64,000 bases of DNA from Shewanella khirikhana (GTDB lineage: Bacteria > Pseudomonadota > Gammaproteobacteria > Enterobacterales > Shewanellaceae): the NCBI RefSeq assembly GCF_003957745.1, contig NZ_CP020373.1, positions 2,046,001 to 2,110,000 of the forward strand, given 5' to 3'. A program made the translations under genes and the position numbers. The notes beneath the pieces were generated by a model, which saw only the letters and a program-made list of their open reading frames with translations, was not told the origin of the DNA and did not search any database. Below, piece after piece: positions 27,308-34,928 of this stretch (its first letter is position 1; every line of letters begins with the position of its first letter).

Positions 27308-28456
27308 TCAGAGTACGTACTTGGCCGAGAAAATCACCCGGTTCAGGTCGCCATCCACGCCATTTTCCTTGCTGTTGGTGGCATACATGTATTCCACACC
27401 GAAGGTCAGTGGCTTACTTGGCGAGTAAAGCAGGTTCACATAGGCCGACATGGCGTCCTTGTTAACGTTCTCACCGGTCAAATCAACATGGTTGTCCGCT
27501 TTCATGCCAGAGAGGGTGAAGCTTGAGCGCCACTGCTCATTCCACCAGTGACGGTAAGAAATAAAGCCGCCGTATGAGCCGATGGTTTCAATCTTGCCAT
27601 TGGCATCCAGCGCGCCGGCGTTGGCGTAGTTCAGCGCAAAGTAACGGCCAAGGCCCTCACCCCAGGTGGCGGTGAATTTAAGATCATCCTTGCCGACCGG
27701 GATCACACCGGCGAAGCTTGCGCCGTAACCCATGGCAGAATCGTCATAGGTGCCCTGCTCGATATTCAGCTGACGACCGATAGCGGCCAGCGAGAACGAG
27801 GCGCCACCTTCGGTCTTGAAGTTATAGCGGGCCACCACATCGGGCATCATGCCGCTGCCGCTGGTGATGCGGGCACCGGTAGCGTTGGCGCTGAGGGTGG
27901 TTTCCGGGTTTTCCAGTGCAAACTGGAAGCCGCCATTGGTATAGCGAACCTGTGCCTGACGCACGAAGGGCGTACCGTCAGCCGCGCCTACGAAATCGAG
28001 GTTTTCAGGCAAGGCGCCTGGGTTTTGGAAAGTGGTCCAGGTTTGACCCACTGTCCAGTTGTCGTAGCTGACAAAGGCGTGGCGAATACGGGGCGAGTAG
28101 CTGTTGGATACACGCTCGTTGCCGTCAGTGTGGGTCATAAAGTCGAGTTCGATAAAGCCAGACAGTTTATGGCCATCGAGATCGGTAACTGTTTTGAAGT
28201 TAAATCGGGTTTCGCGGGCTTGGAAATCAACAACTTGTTTGCCATTGCCGGCGGTACCATAAATGGTGCCGGGGACATAAAACTGACGGGAAAGATTGCC
28301 GGAATCCGGTGCGCCGTTACTGTAATCGCTGAACATCACATCGGCTTTAATGTAACCACCAAACTTAAAGTCGGTTTTGCCAACTTCAGCCGCAGCGCTG
28401 CCTGCCATCGCCATAAGGGCGGTTGCCAGTGCAATTGAGACTGGTGCTTGTTTCAT
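27308..28456 (-). CDS. DcaP-like outer-membrane porin
   Basis: 382 residues from the ATG at 28456, which has GGGAGC upstream. The signal peptide ends near MAGSAAA (residue 22). The mature part begins with a strand KFGGYIKADVMFSDYSNG, and alternating strands run to the C-terminal RVIFSAKYVL, which ends in an aliphatic rather than the more common aromatic residue. The pattern matches the DcaP-like trimeric porins that pass negatively charged small molecules. The substrate here is unknown. It stands alone; the intergenic region upstream contains no clear promoter. Confidence 0.8.
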   Translation of the reverse strand: MKQAPVSIALATALMAMAGSAAAEVGKTDFKFGGYIKADVMFSDYSNGAPDSGNLSRQFYVPGTIYGTAGNGKQVVDFQARETRFNFKTVTDLDGHKLSGFIELDFMTHTDGNERVSNSYSPRIRHAFVSYDNWTVGQTWTTFQNPGALPENLDFVGAADGTPFVRQAQVRYTNGGFQFALENPETTLSANATGARITSGSGMMPDVVARYNFKTEGGASFSLAAIGRQLNIEQGTYDDSAMGYGASFAGVIPVGKDDLKFTATWGEGLGRYFALNYANAGALDANGKIETIGSYGGFISYRHWWNEQWRSSFTLSGMKADNHVDLTGENVNKDAMSAYVNLLYSPSKPLTFGVEYMYATNSKENGVDGDLNRVIFSAKYVL

Positions 28457-28576
28457 GCTCGTTGCTCCCTGATTGTTATTATTAATCTGAGGCACTATGA
28501 ACAATTTGTTAACGCTTAAATATTAGCAATAGGTCTATGAGACAAAAGTAGAAAAGGGAGAGCTGAAGCAGGAAGA

Positions 28577-28652
28577 TGGTGGGTCGTGAAGGATTCGAAC
28601 CTTCGACCAATTGGTTAAAAGCCAACTGCTCTACCGACTGAGCTAACGACCC
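28577..28652 (-). tRNA. tRNA-Lys(UUU), copy 8 in transcription order
   Basis: A 76-nt cloverleaf on the minus strand. The acceptor arms are GGGTCGT and ACGACCC, the anticodon loop CTTTTAA gives UUU, the T-loop is TTCGAAT, and discriminator A is followed by encoded CCA. It is identical to the other seven copies and last in the transcript. No clear intrinsic terminator follows. Confidence 0.97.
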
Positions 28653-28691
28653 ATCTGGGTGCGATATCGCGAAAGGTTCACTTCGAGGAAG

Positions 28692-28767
28692 TGGTGGGTC
28701 GTGAAGGATTCGAACCTTCGACCAATTGGTTAAAAGCCAACTGCTCTACCGACTGAGCTAACGACCC
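28692..28767 (-). tRNA. tRNA-Lys(UUU), copy 7
   Basis: Identical 76-nt gene with encoded CCA. The 39-base spacer to the last copy resembles the 38-base spacer on its other side, pointing to a recent duplication of gene plus spacer. Confidence 0.97.
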
Positions 28768-28805
28768 ATCTGGTGCGATACTGCGAATTGTTCACTTCAA
28801 GGAAG

Positions 28806-28881
28806 TGGTGGGTCGTGAAGGATTCGAACCTTCGACCAATTGGTTAAAAGCCAACTGCTCTACCGACTGAGCTAACGACCC
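28806..28881 (-). tRNA. tRNA-Lys(UUU), copy 6
   Basis: Identical 76-nt gene with anticodon UUU and encoded CCA. Spacers are 38 and 42 bases. Confidence 0.97.
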
Positions 28882-28923
28882 AACTTGAGGTGCGGTGCCT
28901 GGGGAATGTTCGCTGTAAGCGAG

Positions 28924-28999
28924 TGGTGGGTCGTGAAGGATTCGAACCTTCGACCAATTGGTTAAAAGCCAACTGCTCTACCGACTGAGCTAACGACCC
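28924..28999 (-). tRNA. tRNA-Lys(UUU), copy 5
   Basis: Identical 76-nt gene with anticodon UUU and encoded CCA. Confidence 0.97.
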
Positions 29000-29037
29000 G
29001 TCCCGGGATTTACCGCTGAATGCCACTTCGAAGGAAG

Positions 29038-29113
29038 TGGTGGGTCGTGAAGGATTCGAACCTTCGACCAATTGGTTAAAAGCCAACTGCTCTACCGACT
29101 GAGCTAACGACCC
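29038..29113 (-). tRNA. tRNA-Lys(UUU), copy 4
   Basis: Identical 76-nt gene with anticodon UUU and encoded CCA. Confidence 0.97.
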
Positions 29114-29140
29114 AAATTTTGATACAGTGCCCCACACGAG

Positions 29141-29216
29141 TGGTGGGTCGTGAAGGATTCGAACCTTCGACCAATTGGTTAAAAGCCAACTGCTCTACCG
29201 ACTGAGCTAACGACCC
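29141..29216 (-). tRNA. tRNA-Lys(UUU), copy 3
   Basis: Identical 76-nt gene with anticodon UUU and encoded CCA. The spacer to copy 4 is only 27 bases. Confidence 0.97.
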
Positions 29217-29251
29217 GCTCGACACTGCTTTGATCTCACCACCACCGGAAG

Positions 29252-29327
29252 TGGTGGGTCGTGAAGGATTCGAACCTTCGACCAATTGGTTAAAAGCCAA
29301 CTGCTCTACCGACTGAGCTAACGACCC
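29252..29327 (-). tRNA. tRNA-Lys(UUU), copy 2
   Basis: Identical 76-nt gene with anticodon UUU and encoded CCA. Spacers are 35 and 22 bases. Confidence 0.97.
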
Positions 29328-29349
29328 GGAGATCCGGCGTTCTGGAGTT

Positions 29350-29425
29350 TGGTGGGTCGTGAAGGATTCGAACCTTCGACCAATTGGTTAAAAGCCAACT
29401 GCTCTACCGACTGAGCTAACGACCC
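29350..29425 (-). tRNA. tRNA-Lys(UUU), copy 1 (promoter-proximal)
   Basis: Identical 76-nt gene with anticodon UUU and encoded CCA. It is the first of eight in the array, about 45 bases after the predicted promoter at 29472-29499. Confidence 0.97.
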
Positions 29426-29471
29426 ATTCCAGATTGCCCTCAACACTGCCTTGGCTGCGCTGAGGGCGCCT

Positions 29472-29499
29472 ATAATACCTTTTTCAGTTATCCATGCAA
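29472..29499 (-). promoter_or_regulatory. Promoter of the tRNA-Lys array
   Basis: On the minus strand, -35 TTGCAT, a 16-base spacer and -10 TATTAT are followed by AGGCGCCC. The GC-rich discriminator is typical of stringently controlled stable-RNA promoters. It lies between cpoB and the first tRNA. Confidence 0.75.
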
Positions 29500-29571
29500 G
29501 CGTAAATTCCCGAAACTTTTGCCGTTTGCATGAAAAACAGCCCAAGAGACTGTTTTATGTATTAAAACCGT

Positions 29572-30336
29572 TTAAAGGGCGTTCAATTGCTGCTGTGCAA
29601 TGCGGGCAGCAGCGCTGTTTGCGTACTCTTTTACCACCTTACGATAGAGGTTTTTAGCCCCTACGGTATCGCCCTTTTTCTCGGCAATCAGACCCAGCTT
29701 CACCAGGCTGTCACCACGCTTGCTGGAATCAGGATATTTCTCCACCACTACGGTGAAGGCGCCGCGGGCGTCGTCCAGCTCGTTCTTATTATAGAGCAGC
29801 TGTCCGAGCCAGTAGTTGGCGTTGTCGGTGTAGTTGGAACCCGGGTACTGTTTGATGAAACCACGGAAAGCCGTGATGGCGTCGTCGTACTTGCGCTCTT
29901 TGAGCACCAGATTGATAGCCTTTTCATAGGCAGCGGTTTCGTTGAGCGAGGCTTCCACCGCCACAGTGCCCGCTTGAGCAGCCGGAGTTTGGCTTGCCGC
30001 AACCGCTGCACCTGCACTGGCAGCAACAGCCGGTTTCGCCGCAGGGGCTGCCTGCAGATTGGCTATCTCTTCATAGAGCTTGCGCTGACGCTCAAGCATC
30101 TGGTTGATTTGATAGTTCTGCTGCTCAGTCTGACCACGCAGATCCAGCACTTCCTGCTGCAGGGCATCCAGGCGGCGCTGCATGTCGAAATCAGTCTGCT
30201 GCTTGGCTTTTAAAATACGCTCAAGCTTGGCAATGCGCTCATCGGCACTGCCGCCACCAATGTCTTCCACCGGCGCGGCGGCCATGGCCTGCCCCGCCAC
30301 CAAGAGTGCTGTCAGTAATACGCTTTTTTTCATCAA
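29572..30336 (-). CDS. cpoB: Cell-division coordinator CpoB (YbgF)
   Basis: 254 residues. The signal peptide is residues 1-19 (GQAMA/A). A trimerising coiled coil follows (about 30-95, LERILKAKQQTDFDMQRRLDALQ in register). TPR repeats (about 130-250) end in the family sequence AARIAQQQLNAL. CpoB is periplasmic, binds TolA and links outer-membrane constriction to peptidoglycan synthesis by PBP1B. It is last in the tol-pal operon, 19 bases after pal. Confidence 0.95.
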   Translation of the reverse strand: MMKKSVLLTALLVAGQAMAAAPVEDIGGGSADERIAKLERILKAKQQTDFDMQRRLDALQQEVLDLRGQTEQQNYQINQMLERQRKLYEEIANLQAAPAAKPAVAASAGAAVAASQTPAAQAGTVAVEASLNETAAYEKAINLVLKERKYDDAITAFRGFIKQYPGSNYTDNANYWLGQLLYNKNELDDARGAFTVVVEKYPDSSKRGDSLVKLGLIAEKKGDTVGAKNLYRKVVKEYANSAAARIAQQQLNAL

Positions 30337-30355
30337 TCCTTACCCGTTATTGACC

Positions 30356-30898
30356 TCAGTACACCAATACCGCACGGCGGTTACGTGAGAAGCTCTCGTC
30401 GCTGCGGGACAGATCCTGTGGCTTTTCTTCACCGTAGCTGACAATGCTCATCTGTGAAGGCTGAACACCCATGGACTGCAGGTACTTGGCCACGGCCTTG
30501 GCACGGCGCTCGCCCAGGGCGATGTTGTACTCAGGGGTACCGCGCTCGTCTGAGTGACCTTCAATCAGAATGCTCACAGAAGGGTTTTCCAGCAGATAGT
30601 TACCGTGGGCCAGCAGGATGTCGGCGGCCAGCGGTGATACTTCACTGCGGTCAAAGTCGAAGTAGATGATGTTTTCGCGGCGCAGTTCTTCCTGCTTCAT
30701 ACGCATCTGCTCTTCGGGGCTCATCACACCCGCCACGCTGCCGGTTTCCACGCCGCCTACACCGGCGCCGCTGCCATTGCCGCCAATGCTGCTGGATGAG
30801 CCGCTGGCGTCGGTGGCTGAATCGGTAGAACTACAGGCAGACAGAGCCATAATCGGCGCCACTACCAACAGAGTTTTGAGCAGTTTATTCAATTCCAT
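30356..30898 (-). CDS. pal: Peptidoglycan-associated lipoprotein Pal
   Basis: 180 residues. The lipobox LSAC gives lipid-modified Cys22. A Ser/Gly-rich linker leads to the OmpA-type peptidoglycan-binding domain (about 70-180): IIYFDFDRSEVSPLAADIL, VSILIEGHSDERGTPEYNIAL and LGERRAKAVAKYL, ending RNRRAVLVY. It is anchored in the outer membrane and contacts TolB and TolA. An AAGGAT ribosome site precedes the ATG. Confidence 0.97.
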   Translation of the reverse strand: MELNKLLKTLLVVAPIMALSACSSTDSATDASGSSSSIGGNGSGAGVGGVETGSVAGVMSPEEQMRMKQEELRRENIIYFDFDRSEVSPLAADILLAHGNYLLENPSVSILIEGHSDERGTPEYNIALGERRAKAVAKYLQSMGVQPSQMSIVSYGEEKPQDLSRSDESFSRNRRAVLVY

Positions 30899-30934
30899 TT
30901 TAAAATCCTTAAATCAATCAATATGATAATTCGG

Positions 30935-32260
30935 TTACAGGAAGGGCGACCAGGCTGGTGATTTCACTTCACCCTGGCCAACCGGCAATCTTGCCTTGAA
31001 ACGTCCGTCCGTAGACACGGCAGCGAGCACCTGCCGGCCCTGATGCGTGGTGCCATAAATCACCATGGTGCCATTGGGCGCCACGCTGGGGGATTCGTCC
31101 AGACGGGTCGAGGTCAACACTTGCATGAAACGGGTTTCCAGATCCATGCGGGCAATGTTAAAGCGGCCGTTGGTACGATTCACAAAAATCATGTTGCGAC
31201 CATCAGGAGTGATTGAGCCACCAAGGTTCCACTCGCCATCGAAGGTCAAACGGGTGAGCTTGCCAGAATCCAGCCCCACCTTATACAACTGCGGACGACC
31301 ACCACGCTCGGAGGTGATCAGCAGCGACTTGCCATCGGGGAACCAGCTTGGCTCGGTATCAATGGCATAGTGATTGGTAATGCGGCGAATGGCCTTGGTG
31401 GCAATGTCGATGGTGTAGATTTCACTCTGACCATCTTTGGACAAGGTCACAGCCAGGGTCTTGCCATCGGGCGAGAAGCTTGGCGCACCATTGATGCCGG
31501 GGAAGCTCGAAACCTTGATACGCTCCTGGCTGAAGATATCCTGCACGAAAATCTCCGCCTTGCGGTTTTCAAAGCTCACATAAGCCAGACGGCGGCCATC
31601 GGGAGACCAGGATGGCGACATCAAAGGCTCGGGTGAGCGCAGCAACATCTGCTCATTGTAACCATCATAATCGGCCACCATCAGGCGATATGGCGATTTT
31701 TCACCATGGTTAACAACCACATAAGCGATACGGGTTAAGAAGGCGCCGCGAATGCCGGTGAGCTTCTCATAAACGATATCGCTGATGCGGTGGCCGTACT
31801 GACGAAACTGCGCTGCGGTGATCACCGTCTGGCGGCTGTCGAGCAGCAAGTCCTGCTTGTTCACCGGGCCCTGACCACCGAGCTGGGCTTTAAGCAAATC
31901 GACCAGATCGAAAGTCACCAGATACTGATCCGGGCCATAAGGCTTGATGGCGCCCATGACCGCCGCTTCGGCGTTAACACCAGTCCACTTCTGCGGCGCA
32001 AATTCAGCCAGGGTGGCAATGCCGTTTTGTGGCAGACCCAAATTGTCGAGCACCTTAAAGGTGCCGCTGCGGGTTAAGTCAGACTGCACTACGTCCGAGA
32101 TTTGCGATGGCACAGGACCTGTCCCCTGCCAAACAAAGGGAACCACCACGATAGGCCGGGCTGCATCCACCCCTTCGGTGATAACGATATCCAGTGCGGC
32201 CTTCACGGGCAAAGACAAGGCTGCCAGTACCAGCAGCGCCCACTTTCCGATGATCTTCAT
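30935..32260 (-). CDS. tolB: Periplasmic Tol protein TolB
   Basis: 441 residues. The signal peptide ends near LPVKA (residue 21). The N-terminal alpha/beta domain (about 22-160, VVPFVWQGTGPVPSQISDVV) is followed by a six-bladed propeller with repeated S-P-D-G-R/K motifs (SPSWSPDGRRLAYVSF, APSFSPDGKTLAVTLS, PSWFPDGKSLLIT). It binds Pal and is released by TolA. It lies 10 bases after tolA in the operon. Confidence 0.97.
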   Translation of the reverse strand: MKIIGKWALLVLAALSLPVKAALDIVITEGVDAARPIVVVPFVWQGTGPVPSQISDVVQSDLTRSGTFKVLDNLGLPQNGIATLAEFAPQKWTGVNAEAAVMGAIKPYGPDQYLVTFDLVDLLKAQLGGQGPVNKQDLLLDSRQTVITAAQFRQYGHRISDIVYEKLTGIRGAFLTRIAYVVVNHGEKSPYRLMVADYDGYNEQMLLRSPEPLMSPSWSPDGRRLAYVSFENRKAEIFVQDIFSQERIKVSSFPGINGAPSFSPDGKTLAVTLSKDGQSEIYTIDIATKAIRRITNHYAIDTEPSWFPDGKSLLITSERGGRPQLYKVGLDSGKLTRLTFDGEWNLGGSITPDGRNMIFVNRTNGRFNIARMDLETRFMQVLTSTRLDESPSVAPNGTMVIYGTTHQGRQVLAAVSTDGRFKARLPVGQGEVKSPAWSPFL

Positions 32261-32269
32261 GAAACTCCT

Positions 32270-33250
32270 TTAGATTTCCGGTTGCACGGTCAAATTGATT
32301 TCTTTCATCAGCTGATACACCTCAGGCTCTGGCGACACCGGCAGGCGTCCGGCCTTGGTAATGGCAGCCTTGGCGGCGCGGCAGACCACGCCATCCCCTT
32401 CTCTCGCTTCGGCTGTGGTGACAAAACCGTCGCTGGCGAGACGAATAAACATTTTGCAGCTCTTGCCGCGCATCGACTCATCCACCACCAGGTGGCGCTG
32501 AATAGTCGCCTTGATCATGGCGGTGTATCTGTCACGCTCAGACACCAGCTGACGGCTTCGGGCGGCGTTAATGGTGGCCTGCTCGGCAGCCATCATGTCA
32601 GCCAGCTCCTGCTCCCGACGTTTGGCGTCTTCGGCGGCCTTACGCTTGGCCTCTTCTTCAGCTTTGCGTTTGGCTTCGGCTTCTTTACGCTTGCGCTCTT
32701 CTTCCGCTTTGCGCTTGCGCTCCTCTTCGGCCTTCTTGGCCGCGGCTTCTTCAGCCTTACGTTTCTCTTCGGCTTTCTTGGCGGCCTCTTCGGCGGCCTT
32801 GCGCTCAGATTCTTTGCGGGCCCGTTCCTCTTCCGCTTTTTTGGCGTCAGCTTTGGCCTGCTCTTCTTTGCGCTTGGCGTCTTCAATCGCCTTTTGGGTT
32901 TCGATTTCTTTTTGCTTGCGCTCAGTTTCGAGTTGTTTCAGCCTGGCCTGCTCTTGCTCGCGGGCCTTTTTGGCTTCGTCGGCTTTACGCTCAAGCTCTG
33001 CCTGGCGGGCCTGCTCGCGGCGCTCTGCGTCACGTTTTTCCTGCTTTATCTTTTCCGCCGCAGCGGCCACCTTTTGCTGATCCACCAGCACCGCCTGTAC
33101 AGGGGCGGCAGCGGCAGGTTCAGGGGTTTCAAGTTTGGTGGTGAAAAAATCCAGCGCTCCCAGTGCCAACACCAGAATAAGGCCTATGTGCACTGCCAGT
33201 GAAATAGCCACTGGCAGGGTTAAGCTGGAATGAGACTTCTTAGCGGCCAC
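32270..33250 (-). CDS. tolA: Tol envelope protein TolA
   Basis: 326 residues. One N-terminal membrane helix (about 13-35, AISLAVHIGLILVLALGAL) includes the S-x-x-x-H pattern that meets TolQR. A long Lys/Glu/Ala-rich helix (about 60-225) spans the periplasm, and the C-terminal domain (MIKATIQRHLVVDESMRGK to LTVQPEI) is TolA-III-like. It transmits proton-motive energy from TolQR to the Tol-Pal link. The low-complexity central part makes antisense frames look like Ser/Leu-rich genes, which are not real. Confidence 0.95.
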   Translation of the reverse strand: MAAKKSHSSLTLPVAISLAVHIGLILVLALGALDFFTTKLETPEPAAAAPVQAVLVDQQKVAAAAEKIKQEKRDAERREQARQAELERKADEAKKAREQEQARLKQLETERKQKEIETQKAIEDAKRKEEQAKADAKKAEEERARKESERKAAEEAAKKAEEKRKAEEAAAKKAEEERKRKAEEERKRKEAEAKRKAEEEAKRKAAEDAKRREQELADMMAAEQATINAARSRQLVSERDRYTAMIKATIQRHLVVDESMRGKSCKMFIRLASDGFVTTAEAREGDGVVCRAAKAAITKAGRLPVSPEPEVYQLMKEINLTVQPEI

Positions 33251-33254
33251 CCTG

Positions 33255-33692
33255 TTACTTCTCCTGTGGCGAGTCCGTCATTAACCCCACCGAAGGCACG
33301 CCGGCCTGCTGCAGGGCAACCATCAATTGGATCACGTCTTCGTAGGGAATGGTGCGATCGGCTTTTACCACCACGGGACGCTCGGGCTCCAGAGATATCA
33401 CGGCGGCAACCTGAGTTGCAACGTCTTCCAGTGTCAGCACGTCTTTGTCGCTGCTGCCACTGCCAATATCCAGGTAGTAGTCACCGTTGGCATCGATGGA
33501 GGCCACCACCGGTGGCTTGCTGTCGGTTGACAAAGCCTCGGCTTCGCCTGTCGGCAGGTCAACCTTCACCCCTTGAGTCACAATGGGCGCCGTCGCCATA
33601 AAGATGATCAGCAGTACCAGCATCACGTCGATATAAGGCACGACGTTGATTTCCGCCACGGGCCGGCGCCGCTTGCGCTGGTATCCGTGCAT
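33255..33692 (-). CDS. tolR: Tol-Pal proton-channel subunit TolR
   Basis: 145 residues, ExbD/TolR family. A single N-terminal membrane helix carries the essential Asp (NVVPYIDVMLVLLIIFMATAP), followed by a periplasmic domain (VVVKADRTIPYEDVIQLMVALQQAG). Its start ATG overlaps the tolQ stop by one base, showing translational coupling. Confidence 0.97.
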   Translation of the reverse strand: MHGYQRKRRRPVAEINVVPYIDVMLVLLIIFMATAPIVTQGVKVDLPTGEAEALSTDSKPPVVASIDANGDYYLDIGSGSSDKDVLTLEDVATQVAAVISLEPERPVVVKADRTIPYEDVIQLMVALQQAGVPSVGLMTDSPQEK

Positions 33693-34381
33693 TAGGCTGT
33701 CTCCTTCTCGGCATAGGCCTGACGGTGCAGAATGCTGGAGAACTCTTCCATAAAGTTCACGTAGGCGCCTTCCAGTTTTTCCACATCGGTGGAGAAACGG
33801 TTATAGAAAATCACCGCCGGGATAGCGGCTGCCAGACCCATGGCCGTGGCAATCAGGGCTTCGGCAATGGCCGGCGCAACGATACCCAGAGTCGGGTTTT
33901 GCACCGCGCCCAGTGCGATAAAGGCGTTCATAATACCCCACACAGTACCAAAAAGGCCGATGTATGGGCTGGTTGAACCTATGGTTGCCAGGAGTGGCAG
34001 GTGGTTTTCAAGCTTTTCTAGCTCACGGGACAGGGTTACCCGCATGGCGCGGTAAGTACCGTCCATCACGGCGCCTGGCACCCGGGCAGACAGACGCGAC
34101 AGCCGCGAATACTCTTTAAAGCCGGTGACAAACATGGCTTCGAGGCCGGTATTGGCTTCACCGCGGGCAGACAGCTCCTGATACAGGCGATTAAGATCAA
34201 CCCCAGACCAGAACTTGTCTTCAAATTTGAGTGAGCGGGCCTTGGCAGCTTTCAGCAGATTGCGGCGCTGTAAAATCACCGCCCAGGAAAGCACCGAAAG
34301 GCCCACCAGGATCAGCATTACCAGCTTGACCAGTAAGCTCGCCTGTAAAAAGAGTCCCAGAAAAGAAATATCAGCGTGCAC
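33692..34381 (-). CDS. tolQ: Tol-Pal proton-channel subunit TolQ
   Basis: 229 residues, MotA/TolQ/ExbB family. There are three membrane helices: about 14-35 (ASLLVKLVMLILVGLSVLSW), 135-157 (TIGSTSPYIGLFGTVWGIMN) and 168-190 (GIVAPAIAEALIATAMGLAA). It forms the inner-membrane motor with TolR. The start overlaps the end of ybgC by 11 bases. Confidence 0.97.
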   Translation of the reverse strand: MHADISFLGLFLQASLLVKLVMLILVGLSVLSWAVILQRRNLLKAAKARSLKFEDKFWSGVDLNRLYQELSARGEANTGLEAMFVTGFKEYSRLSRLSARVPGAVMDGTYRAMRVTLSRELEKLENHLPLLATIGSTSPYIGLFGTVWGIMNAFIALGAVQNPTLGIVAPAIAEALIATAMGLAAAIPAVIFYNRFSTDVEKLEGAYVNFMEEFSSILHRQAYAEKETA

Positions 34382-34772
34382 CTTGTGTTAACTCCTGCGC
34401 AATATGGGGTGGAATGGCATGGGGCCGCATCTTTGACAATGCCACGCAGGCAACCACTATGTGTCCCTCGCAGTAACAGGTGCCGGCCTCATCCAGAAGT
34501 CGTTGTTCGAAAACCATGGAGGCTTTCTTCATTTCTATGACAGCGGAATGCACAAAAAGATTCTGCTCAAAGCGTGCGGCCTTACGAAATTCAATCTCGG
34601 CCCGTTTCACCACAAAGGCGATATCCTCGGCAAGCAGCGCCGTTTGGCTGATCCCGAGTGCCCTGAGCCATTCGCTGCGGGCTCGCTCGAAAAAATTCAA
34701 ATAGTTGGAGTGGTACACCACCCCACCGGCATCGGTATCTTCGTAATAAACGGAAATCGGCCACACAAACAT
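34371..34772 (-). CDS. ybgC: Acyl-CoA thioesterase YbgC
   Basis: 133 residues, hotdog fold. The active-site signature is YYEDTDAGGVVYHSNYLNF followed by FERARSEWLRALG. YbgC hydrolyses acyl-CoA thioesters and is the usual first gene of tol-pal operons. I place the start at ATG 34772 (MFVWPISVYYED), matching E. coli YbgC. An upstream TTG at 34787 would add five residues but leaves only two bases after AGGA. Confidence 0.93.
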   Translation of the reverse strand: MFVWPISVYYEDTDAGGVVYHSNYLNFFERARSEWLRALGISQTALLAEDIAFVVKRAEIEFRKAARFEQNLFVHSAVIEMKKASMVFEQRLLDEAGTCYCEGHIVVACVALSKMRPHAIPPHIAQELTQGAR

Positions 34773-34869
34773 GGGAAATGCGCACAAATCCTTTGATAAA
34801 AGTGAGGCCTACTATACCTATCCATGTCCGGATTGTGAATGGCTGCCACTGCGGCAACTGTAAAGAAAA

Positions 34870-34898
34870 ATAAATGATAAAAGGGGCCGAAGCCCCTT
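34870..34898 (-). terminator. Terminator of the prolyl oligopeptidase gene
   Basis: AAGGGGC and GCCCCTT pair around a TTCG tetraloop on the minus strand, followed by a T-rich tail. Confidence 0.9.
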
Positions 34899-34928
34899 GT
34901 ATCAACGCGTTTTTTGTGCGTTTTGCGC

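Noticed and set aside
28498..28513. TGAACAATTTGTTAAC before the porin gene, similar to half-sites of the puuB palindrome
   Set aside because: The two arms are imperfect and the spacing differs, so a shared regulator cannot be supported.
28577..29425. Array of identical units with short spacers, resembling a CRISPR
   Set aside because: The units are 76-nt tRNA genes with cloverleaf and CCA ends; the spacers vary in length and no cas gene is near.
28844..29545. Repeated minus-strand frames with a recurring SLAQSVEQLAFNQLVEG sequence
   Set aside because: These are translations of the tRNA-Lys genes, which repeat exactly.
32571..33080. Long Ser/Leu-rich plus-strand frame
   Set aside because: Antisense shadow of the low-complexity Lys/Glu/Ala helix of tolA.
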